NCBI GenBank assembly: GCA_028717165.1
Contig: JAQUOK010000076.1
Location: forward strand, 1-9,281
Length of the DNA: 9,281 bases
Source: Victivallaceae bacterium
GTDB taxonomy: Bacteria; Verrucomicrobiota; Lentisphaeria; Victivallales; Victivallaceae
Reading direction: 5' to 3'
Shown here: positions 1-6,671 of the stretch, piece by piece
How positions within the stretch are numbered: position 1 is the stretch's first letter
Layout of the letters: every line of letters begins with the position of its first letter
Position numbers and translations under genes: made by a program
Notes under the pieces: generated by a model
Databases searched by the model: none
The model's input: the letters and a program-made list of their open reading frames with translations, nothing else
What the model was told of the DNA's origin: nothing

Positions 1-3000
1 CATTATCATACCAACGGGCTTTGATGGTATGCAGGCCGGACGAGAGAGAGAATTTTCCGAAGTAAGGTTTGAATGTATCCGAATCAACAGCTATTTCAAT
101 TTCCTTTATTCCGGAAAGTGCGTCATAAGCTTTTATGGCGAAAACTGTATTCCGGCTTCCGAAATATTCCCCGCCCAACTGCTTCAGGCCAGGTTCAGCC
201 AACAGTTCCAGAACAGGCGCTTCTTTATCTTTCCCGTTAAACTTTCCGACAGTTTTTTGTGTCCGGGCTGTTATCTTTATACCGGCAATCATAAACCATT
301 TATGTTCAGGAGAAGCCGAACTTTCAGGATTCTCAAATTGAAGGATATTTATACCGTCTTTCAGATATTCCTTCGGAAAGGGCAATATCCAGGTAGACCA
401 GCCTTTTTTTATCAATTTATTTTCGTCATTGTAAAGGATATGGTCATTAAGAGTTATTTTTATCTTTGCAATTTCAGCCTTATCGCAATCCTGACCTTCA
501 AGGAATAAATTCAAATATTTCCCCGGCCATGTCGGTATCTGTTTTTTATTTATACTGAAAGACAGTGCAGACTTCTGGCCCGGATCAATACAAATTCCGT
601 CACGGGGCATAATATCAAAGCTTTTATAATTTTTGAAGATCCTTCCACCGGTAAAATTGCTTAATTCGAATTTGATGCTTGTATCGTCGCCTTTCGGGGC
701 ATCGGCATTTAAAAGTTTCTGCATTAATTTGACCGGTATTTCCGTCCCGGGTTTAAATTCCCGGCTTTGCACATATTCAAGAATCGAGTTAAGTAATGAC
801 GCACATGCAGGGTCGCCCATATTTGTCCGGCAGGTCGTAACAAAAAGTCTCCCTTTACCGATTTTCGCTTCGAACATTGGAGTCTGACTGCGTTGTTTTC
901 CCCTGACGAAAAATTCTATAATCGGATCAAACTTAACTTCCGGCAATTTATCAAACCGTACACTTGCCGCCCCCTCAAAAACAGGATAGAACTGCCAGTC
1001 TCCCCAATTGTCATGAGGCAATGCTTTAAATACGGGATGCTGTTTAATTATGCTGCCGTGGGTATGGGTTTTTCGATATCCCTGAAGGAAATACGGCCAC
1101 TCATTATATAACGGAAATGGTTTTCCGCCGATAAGCAATATATCACCGCCGGCTTCAAGATGGGCTATCTCCCGGTCAGTCAGGTTTTCGGTGATCCACA
1201 ATTTATTTAAGGCATTTTTGGGCAAATAACTTATCCCGGAATATCTTTGCCTGAGCAAACGATACGGAGTATAGCTGCATGAAGCCTGAAGTTTTTGACG
1301 CGGAATCCTTTTGAAGACCCAGAATCTCCAGTCATTATCCAGTTTTTCTTCCGGAGCGTTCAATTTTACAGTAAGGGTTAATTCGGCAGTGGTCTTTACT
1401 TTCGGCCATTTAAAAGATATTTTTCCTAAAGTTGAAACTGTGCCTACTGCCATTCGGGGAGATTTGAATTTACCGTGGAACAATACCTTGTCATTGTTCC
1501 TCAAATCCCAGCTGACAGTCCCTTCCGCCACATCTTTTTCACCATAGATTGAAGCCATTACTTCAGCCTGAAAGTTTTCATCTTCCCAATAACAACGCTT
1601 TAAACAATTGCTGTTATCAAAATCCAGAAGAATTACATTATCACTGTGATATTTTCTAAATTCTTCCCGGGAAAATCCGGGTCTGGTTTCAGAGAAGCTG
1701 TTAAGCCCCGCAAGGGCGCCAATATCCTGGCTGCCGATAATGCTGCCGCATTTTCGCAGTTTCTCAAAAATATATTTACATATAATACTGTTCAACCGCG
1801 AAGAATTTTCATACATAACCTTATTTTTGGCGGTTTGTTTTTTCAAGGTTGCCTGCAGTGCGGATTTTGCTTTCGGCCATCCCCACATCCTGCACAGACC
1901 ATCCAAGTCTGCCGCTTTCCGGCGCAAAGCATCATATTTAAGGCTTGACGGCAAGGGGGAAGCGCAGTAAGCGCTCATCACTACTTCGTGCGATATCAGA
2001 GGGCGTCCATACACCGCCGCTAAGTCCGCATGGACGCTTTTCCAGTCTTTTCCAAAGGGGCGGTAACTGAATACCCCGGCCGGATATTGCCCGAATATAT
2101 CACTATATTCAGTAATTTGTTTTAATCTCCCGGCATGATGCGGGAAAGGTTTTTGAGTAAGCTTGTCTCCTTTCAGAAAACTATATTCCACTCCGCGCAT
2201 TGCCTGATTAGGCAGAAACATTGATTCCGGATGGTTTTTCCTGATAATCGCAGCCAGTTGCCTGGTATCCTTAATAAAATCGTCATAGTAATTCTGTTCC
2301 GCGAATTGATAGTAAATCGACATGGATGGATGATTTCTGGTTCCAAGGACGATTTGAGAAAACAACTTACAAAGCATATCTATTTTTATATTGCCCTCAC
2401 CGTCAATCATATATTTTCTCGGGTTGCCGGCACCAAAAAGATAACCTGTTTGAACAGCAATGCCAACTTCATCTGCGGCCGCAAGGTTTTCCGCGGAAGC
2501 GATGCCGCCTTCCCAATCCGCCGCATTATAGCCGAACTTCCTGATCAGTTTATAAAACTTCAGCCAATATTCCTTATCTTGAGGATAACGATAATGTGAG
2601 CGTCCCAAATAACTAAAAAACATCCGCAGATAAACAGGCTTGTTATTAAGCTTTAATACCAACCCTTCGGAACTCCATTTACGAAGCCCGAAACGCGTTA
2701 CGGTTTTATCAATGACGTTTGTCCCGTTCAGCCAGGATAATTCAAAAAGGTACATATTGGGATGCCCGGGGCTCCAGGCTTTCAGGGCTTCATAATTAAA
2801 TGATTTGTCAATAAGTAATTTTTTATGGAATGCTTTTACTTCAATATCGCCCTTACCTATCAATTTCCCGGAATTCCATTCCTTTATCCGGTATTCCAAC
2901 TGTGTCGCGTTAAGTTTATCGGGAAACGGTATCTCAAGAGTGATTTGACAGTCCACCTGTTTTAAGTTTTTTCCTGCCCTTATATAGACATCTTCAATTC

Positions 3001-3562
3001 TGCCGATGCCGTTCGAAACCTTCAAATAAACGGGTTCTGCTATACCGCCGAACTTCCAAAAATTGTGCTCCATTTCTTTTTTATTATCAACCGAAATAAT
3101 AATTTCATTTTTCTGCCCTCTTAACAAATGCGCGCTTAAATCAATAATTTGCGGTATAAAACATATATACGGACAGAAAGCAATATGCCTGCCGTTAACC
3201 CAGACATTCGCCTGGTCATAGGCTCGGCCGATATACAGCTGGACTGATCTGTTTTCCCACTTGGCCGGAACATCAATAATTTTCCGGTAGAAAGCAAGTC
3301 CACTCAAGCTGACATATGCCTGGTTTTTCCAGCTTTTTCTGCCCCATTTTGCTTCGCTCAGGCGGTCGCTTTGAAAGTTCATGTAATCCGGCACCCGAAG
3401 TTTTATATCATATGCGGAAGCATCCGGTAATGCCGGGGTATCTGCCTCGGTAGATTTTTTAAATGTAAAATCCCAATCCCCATTTAAATCCACTTGAAGG
3501 TAACTGCCGAATAAACTGGTCCAGGTTAAAATAAACAGAACCGCTGCTAAACTCTTTGTCAT
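1..3562 (-). CDS. Secreted GH2-family glycoside hydrolase (beta-galactosidase-like), C-terminus cut by window edge
   Basis: The frame is open without a stop from the ATG at 3562 to the window edge, giving 1187 residues and no C-terminus. Residues 1-19 form a signal peptide (MTKSLAAVLFILTWTSLFG). A GH2 sugar-binding jelly roll follows at about 25-190, with VWVNG at 120-124 and FWKFGGI at 168-174. The immunoglobulin-like domain runs to about 290 and the TIM barrel begins after FGLRKW (291-296). RNHPS (409-413) leads to candidate acid/base E422, and RPLISHEV (520-527) gives candidate nucleophile E526. A later Rossmann-like segment (DILLIGG, 807-813) resembles the amidotransferase-like domains of some large GH2 and GH42 enzymes. 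The visible end (about 1110-1187) resembles an OmpL47/Ig-like repeat (DALSGIKEIEIAVD, then GLHTIKARWYDN). The family assignment is solid. The substrate is unknown; beta-galactoside is only the commonest GH2 choice. The start overlaps the upstream stop as ATGA, with AAAGGA as ribosome binding site. The expected Asn before the acid/base is Ala here. Confidence 0.5.
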   Translation of the reverse strand, partial: MTKSLAAVLFILTWTSLFGSYLQVDLNGDWDFTFKKSTEADTPALPDASAYDIKLRVPDYMNFQSDRLSEAKWGRKSWKNQAYVSLSGLAFYRKIIDVPAKWENRSVQLYIGRAYDQANVWVNGRHIAFCPYICFIPQIIDLSAHLLRGQKNEIIISVDNKKEMEHNFWKFGGIAEPVYLKVSNGIGRIEDVYIRAGKNLKQVDCQITLEIPFPDKLNATQLEYRIKEWNSGKLIGKGDIEVKAFHKKLLIDKSFNYEALKAWSPGHPNMYLFELSWLNGTNVIDKTVTRFGLRKWSSEGLVLKLNNKPVYLRMFFSYLGRSHYRYPQDKEYWLKFYKLIRKFGYNAADWEGGIASAENLAAADEVGIAVQTGYLFGAGNPRKYMIDGEGNIKIDMLCKLFSQIVLGTRNHPSMSIYYQFAEQNYYDDFIKDTRQLAAIIRKNHPESMFLPNQAMRGVEYSFLKGDKLTQKPFPHHAGRLKQITEYSDIFGQYPAGVFSYRPFGKDWKSVHADLAAVYGRPLISHEVVMSAYCASPLPSSLKYDALRRKAADLDGLCRMWGWPKAKSALQATLKKQTAKNKVMYENSSRLNSIICKYIFEKLRKCGSIIGSQDIGALAGLNSFSETRPGFSREEFRKYHSDNVILLDFDNSNCLKRCYWEDENFQAEVMASIYGEKDVAEGTVSWDLRNNDKVLFHGKFKSPRMAVGTVSTLGKISFKWPKVKTTAELTLTVKLNAPEEKLDNDWRFWVFKRIPRQKLQASCSYTPYRLLRQRYSGISYLPKNALNKLWITENLTDREIAHLEAGGDILLIGGKPFPLYNEWPYFLQGYRKTHTHGSIIKQHPVFKALPHDNWGDWQFYPVFEGAASVRFDKLPEVKFDPIIEFFVRGKQRSQTPMFEAKIGKGRLFVTTCRTNMGDPACASLLNSILEYVQSREFKPGTEIPVKLMQKLLNADAPKGDDTSIKFELSNFTGGRIFKNYKSFDIMPRDGICIDPGQKSALSFSINKKQIPTWPGKYLNLFLEGQDCDKAEIAKIKITLNDHILYNDENKLIKKGWSTWILPFPKEYLKDGINILQFENPESSASPEHKWFMIAGIKITARTQKTVGKFNGKDKEAPVLELLAEPGLKQLGGEYFGSRNTVFAIKAYDALSGIKEIEIAVDSDTFKPYFGKFSLSSGLHTIKARWYDN
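3559..3562 (-). promoter_or_regulatory. ATGA stop/start overlap between DUF4838 and GH2 genes
   Basis: The four bases read ATGA on the minus strand. ATG starts the GH2 protein and TGA ends the DUF4838 protein. An AAAGGA ribosome binding site lies just upstream, inside the end of the DUF4838 gene. This is the classic layout for translational coupling, so the two secreted proteins are probably made in linked amounts. Confidence 0.5.
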
Positions 3563-5619
3563 TTTTTAATTCCTTTGTCTGTTATCTTCTTTATTTCCTG
3601 ATAAGTATTCCCGGAAGCATTAATTGCGGCGTTAACCCGGGGATGCCATCTGTCATCGGCAATTGAACGGCGCCAGGTTTGAATAGCCTTCTCGTTTTCC
3701 GCCGCGGCATCTCTTAACTCCAAAAGAAATTCAGCAGTGTCCTGGCGGTGAAAACCAGCCAGAGCAATCCGATAAATTGCTCTGGCCATTTTTATGTAGG
3801 AAATAACTATTTCCGTTTCCAAAGCATAATATTTATCCTCAAATCCTTTTGCTGTTTCTAATGCTTTCCGAGCTTTTTCCAATTTTTCGTCAAACGCCTT
3901 ACTGCTGAGATAATACCGAAACATTCCGCGCCCCAACTCCGGGCAGGCACATTTTTTTACCATGTCCGCGGCCTTGTTGCGCGTATAACATTCCGGCATG
4001 TCCGAGTCGTAAACGTCAAACTCAATCGGTCCCATGGTTTCGGACCATTCAGCGAATTTTTCGGGTTGTTTACAGCCATTGAGCGTCGCCCAGGCCTCGG
4101 CAAATTGTTTCGTGGTTCTGCCGTTTACATTCCACGACCACTCCGCCAGCGCACTGATATTAAAACCGCATATCCGGCGATTGTGCTGCTTCCAGGCCAG
4201 CATACCGTAGGCGGCGGAATACCCGCGTTCATGGAGCTGCGAGACAAAATCCTTAATTCTGACGGCTGAACTTTCCGGCAATTTGAACTCAGGCGTCTCA
4301 ACCGCGCCATTGACGGTAATAGGAACATCATATGACGCCATCCAGACACTGCTTTTCGCATAATAATCAAACAAAGGGCTGCGAAATAAATCGCGGGGTA
4401 AATTGCGGACGCGTCCCTGTTCAGCCGCGCAGGCCCGTTCAATTTTCACGCCCTTCGGTAAGTTTGCCAGAATCTTATAATACTGTTGGTTGGTCGTCGT
4501 CGAAATAAAAAGCCGAATGGTGAATTCGGGATATTTCCTTTTGACAATTTCCCACGCTTTGATCGTCGCCCGGGCTTCCAGCGGGAATTGTCCCTCTTGC
4601 CGACATTTCCCGCAACCGCATTGGGCCGGACGTTCGGTCAACCAGCACCCCACTTCTTTTATTCCTCTGCTTGCCATGTCTTCCATCAACTCGGACAGTA
4701 TTTTCGTCAGTAAGGGATTTGAAGCGCAGGGGACGGGATGTGAATATTTGCCTTTGCCATGAGCAAAATAACTTCCGGCATCCGCATCTTTTCCTTTTCC
4801 GCGCAATTCAGGATATACGTCGAAGAGTTTATAGTGGTGCAGAAAATTATAATGGGTGATGTTCGGCATTGCTTTAAAAGCCTGTAAACGGCCTTTTTTT
4901 ATAAGCCCCAGATCTAAAACCTGATAACTCGCTTTCTGCCCCCGGATGAACTTGCCGATAGTGTTGCCGAGCAGGCCGAAATTCAATTTCATGCCGGCAA
5001 GCCACTCTGTCAGCTCACAACATCCGCCGTTCCACAATCCTCTTTCGTTAAAGTCAGGCCAATCCAGCACGCAGGCGAGAGGAACGGCTACCTCATTATT
5101 TGTAATTCCCGGATCAAGAAGCTGATACAATGTTCTAACGGCATAATATACTCCTTTTTCGTCAAGAGCCGTCAGCAAAAGTTTATTGCCTTCCCTATTC
5201 GCCTGTATTATATATGCCTGGTCATTATTCGGAAGCTTCTGCAGTTTATCCGCTCCGGCAACACTTATTCCATTTAGTTCCCCTTTCCGATCTAAAACCC
5301 CTATAATTATTTCAAATTTTTTACCGGAGGGTACCAGGCCGGCCTTCGCTTTGAACAACTGTTCCAGTTCGGAAGCGGCATTCTTTTCTATTTCACCGGC
5401 ATTTATTCCTAACTTTATGGAAATATCCTTGGGACTTAATATATTTTTTCTGGCAATGGATATGTCATGAGGCAGCGGCAGTAAATAACGGAGCCACCGG
5501 TCCTGCTCCTGTCGGGCAACACTTACCACTTTTGACTCGACATAACCAACACATACGAAGTATAAAAAAATGACTGTAAAGATAAATTTTTTTATACTGT
5601 TCAAATCCATAAATCCCAT
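3559..5619 (-). CDS. Secreted DUF4838-type protein, GH20/GH67-like architecture
   Basis: This 686-residue protein starts at an ATG preceded by GGGAG nine bases upstream. A second ATG at codon 4 is possible but less well spaced. Residues 10-29 are a hydrophobic export signal. The N-terminal alpha/beta domain (about 45-180) ends in GVYYAVRTLYQLL (156-168), like the accessory domain before GH20, GH67 and GH84 barrels. DWPDFNERG (186-194) then marks the barrel entry. The DUF4838 region spans about 245-515, with CGCGKC at 334-339 (C325 nearby), typical of the family, and EWSWNVNG at 493-500. A helical tail (about 570-686) follows. DUF4838 proteins are usually found with polysaccharide hydrolases, but I know of no settled activity, so a glycosidase role is inferred from fold and context. 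The stop overlaps the next ATG (ATGA), which suggests translational coupling to the GH2 gene. An odd ACPELGRG stretch sits at 558-565. Confidence 0.5.
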   Translation of the reverse strand: MGFMDLNSIKKFIFTVIFLYFVCVGYVESKVVSVARQEQDRWLRYLLPLPHDISIARKNILSPKDISIKLGINAGEIEKNAASELEQLFKAKAGLVPSGKKFEIIIGVLDRKGELNGISVAGADKLQKLPNNDQAYIIQANREGNKLLLTALDEKGVYYAVRTLYQLLDPGITNNEVAVPLACVLDWPDFNERGLWNGGCCELTEWLAGMKLNFGLLGNTIGKFIRGQKASYQVLDLGLIKKGRLQAFKAMPNITHYNFLHHYKLFDVYPELRGKGKDADAGSYFAHGKGKYSHPVPCASNPLLTKILSELMEDMASRGIKEVGCWLTERPAQCGCGKCRQEGQFPLEARATIKAWEIVKRKYPEFTIRLFISTTTNQQYYKILANLPKGVKIERACAAEQGRVRNLPRDLFRSPLFDYYAKSSVWMASYDVPITVNGAVETPEFKLPESSAVRIKDFVSQLHERGYSAAYGMLAWKQHNRRICGFNISALAEWSWNVNGRTTKQFAEAWATLNGCKQPEKFAEWSETMGPIEFDVYDSDMPECYTRNKAADMVKKCACPELGRGMFRYYLSSKAFDEKLEKARKALETAKGFEDKYYALETEIVISYIKMARAIYRIALAGFHRQDTAEFLLELRDAAAENEKAIQTWRRSIADDRWHPRVNAAINASGNTYQEIKKITDKGIKK

Positions 5620-5771
5620 AATTCGTTACTCCCATTTAATTTTTTTAATACCTGATTTTTGAAGTAATCCGTACCCCAACACCATATTTACTGAATTTCG
5701 AAAAATCACGTCATCCGGACGGAGTCATGGTTTATCGGCTTGGCCTGAAAAACTCTATTAAAAATTGCGGC

Positions 5772-5787
5772 GGCGAATTTATTCGCC
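5772..5787 (-). terminator. Hairpin GGCGAA-TAAA-TTCGCC, possible terminator
   Basis: A perfect 6-bp stem with a four-base loop sits directly after the 11-bp inverted repeat in the minus direction. It is followed seven bases later by a run of five T. The T run is displaced, so this would be a weak intrinsic terminator at best. It may instead be part of the same repeat element as the larger hairpin. Confidence 0.5.
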
Positions 5788-5788
5788 A

Positions 5789-5839
5789 TGAATTGGACTG
5801 GAAAAGCCCCGTCATTCCCGCCGGGACAAGTCCAATTCA
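5789..5839. repeat. 11-bp perfect inverted repeat with 29-base loop
   Basis: The arms TGAATTGGACT (5789-5799) and AGTCCAATTCA (5829-5839) are perfectly complementary. The 29-base interior contains a small nested stem, TCCC-GCC-GGGA, within GTCATTCCCGCCGGGA. It lies 19 bases past the prepilin stop. It could be a terminator or 3' RNA-stabilising hairpin for the prepilin transcript, or a small dispersed palindromic element. The second idea is suggested by the GTCATTCCCG core, which resembles palindromic repeats common in other genomes. A single copy in this window cannot decide between them. Confidence 0.5.
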
Positions 5840-5857
5840 AGCGATTTTTCTACTCTG

Positions 5858-6520
5858 CTAATACTGCACATCTTCCGGAGAAAAGTAGTAATCTGTAATA
5901 AGAGCCTGTTTATCAAAATCATCTACATGACCGTCGGCAAAAAGAATATTACACATCTTATTATGACGCGCATGAATGGGATAATTTCCGGGATTGCCGC
6001 TAATTTGTCCCTGGGCCATACGATAGTCTTGGTATTCGGCAGTGCGATGTTTGCCATCTGCGAGCAGCGGAACTTTTGCCGCACTCCCCGCATTTACTCC
6101 GTTTTGAATTCGAACGGTAGCGCTGGTAATACGCAAAGCGTTCGTACTCCAGCTGCGGTTTAAACCGTAAGACCAGCCATGATCTCTCCATACTCCAAAC
6201 TTATCGGCCTCAGTAAAATAGGCCGGACAAACAAATATGTGTGGTGCACCAACAACAGGATTCGGAGCATAGTTGCCTTCACAAACCCAGTATGTCCAGA
6301 CTCGTGAACCATCATAGGTCCGCGGCAGCCAGCCGTTATTGTCTTCCGCATACATTGCCAGGCTTAATCCCGACTGCTTCAGGTTGCTCATGCACAAGGT
6401 CTGCGACGCTTTAGCCCGCGCTTTGTTCAGGGCCGGCAGCAGTATTGAAGCAAGGATCGCTATGATGGCGATCACGACGAGCAATTCGATAAGGGTGAAA
6501 ACTTTCAGTTTCAAATTCAT
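5858..6520 (-). CDS. Prepilin-type N-terminal domain protein with H-X9-DG motif
   Basis: This 220-residue protein has a type IV prepilin-like N-terminus. A short basic leader (MNLKLKV) precedes FTLIELLVVIAIIAILA, with Glu at position +5 of the mature form (E12), then the long hydrophobic alpha-helix. The residue before the predicted cleavage site is Val7 rather than the usual Gly. The C-terminal half has the H-X9-DG signature (H186 to D196-G197, in NILFADGHVD). The pattern is typical of the very large pseudopilin-like families of Lentisphaerota, Verrucomicrobiota and Planctomycetota, often found next to glycan-degradation genes. It should be an inner-membrane-anchored or pseudopilus-type surface protein. 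Its role with the hydrolases is not known. The start is firm: AAGGAG lies eight bases before the ATG. Confidence 0.5.
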   Translation of the reverse strand: MNLKLKVFTLIELLVVIAIIAILASILLPALNKARAKASQTLCMSNLKQSGLSLAMYAEDNNGWLPRTYDGSRVWTYWVCEGNYAPNPVVGAPHIFVCPAYFTEADKFGVWRDHGWSYGLNRSWSTNALRITSATVRIQNGVNAGSAAKVPLLADGKHRTAEYQDYRMAQGQISGNPGNYPIHARHNKMCNILFADGHVDDFDKQALITDYYFSPEDVQY

Positions 6521-6564
6521 TTTTGCATCTCCTTCGTTTAACGGTTAGTAATCATTCAGTTCCC

Positions 6565-6579
6565 GGCAGATCATCTGCC
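6565..6579. promoter_or_regulatory. 15-base palindrome GGCAGATCATCTGCC, possible operator
   Basis: Two perfect 7-base arms flank a single central C, 45 bases upstream of the prepilin ATG. The size and symmetry suit a dimeric regulator site such as that of a GntR or LacI protein. As RNA it could only form a strained hairpin. It overlaps the neighbouring hairpin by three bases, so the two could compete. I saw no identical copy at the other promoters here, but I could not search exhaustively. Confidence 0.5.
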
Positions 6580-6605
6580 TGAAAAATTTTCGTTTTTTTT
6601 CAGGC
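6577..6605 (-). repeat. Hairpin with 10-bp perfect stem (GCCTGAAAAA/TTTTTCAGGC)
   Basis: The arms at 6605-6596 and 6586-6577 pair perfectly around a nine-base loop. In the minus direction it lies 67 bases past the sialidase-like stop and 57 bases before the prepilin ATG. The T run is inside the 3' arm rather than after it. A factor-independent terminator is therefore possible but not classic. Its 3' arm shares three bases with the next palindrome. Confidence 0.5.
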
Positions 6606-6671
6606 CGGTTAAGCTCGTTTTACTTTTACATGACCTTTTCTCCTGTTCCTGTTTCATAAATTACAATTTCA

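Larger units (their letters stand above)
5620..5857 (-). other. Intergenic region between prepilin and DUF4838 genes
   Basis: No gene is visible in these 238 bases. The half next to the prepilin gene holds two inverted repeats, listed separately. The half next to the DUF4838 gene is AT-rich and ends in the GGGAG ribosome binding site. I could not pick out a convincing sigma70 promoter, so it is open whether the DUF4838-GH2 pair has its own promoter or is read through from upstream. Confidence 0.5.
6521..6671 (-). other. Leader region ahead of the prepilin gene
   Basis: These 151 bases separate the sialidase-like gene from the prepilin gene. I see no consensus promoter. They hold a 10-bp-stem hairpin, an overlapping 15-base palindrome, an ATG immediately followed by TAA behind a good AGGAG site, and a possible 28-codon ORF (6657-6571). 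That ORF begins MKQEQEKRS and has no convincing ribosome binding site. It is too weak to call as a gene. Confidence 0.5.

Noticed and set aside
29..508. Plus-strand open frame of 159 codons
   Set aside because: It is the exact codon-register complement of the GH2 gene, which has signal peptide, domain motifs and no stop over 1187 codons. The plus-strand product is Phe-rich and has no domain pattern.
2231..2599. Plus-strand open frame of 122 codons
   Set aside because: It is a mirror of the GH2 catalytic barrel, including the RNHPS segment, with no family features of its own.
4125..4442. Minus-strand 105-codon frame within the DUF4838 gene
   Set aside because: It is an out-of-frame shadow inside a well-supported gene, with no domain or initiation signal.
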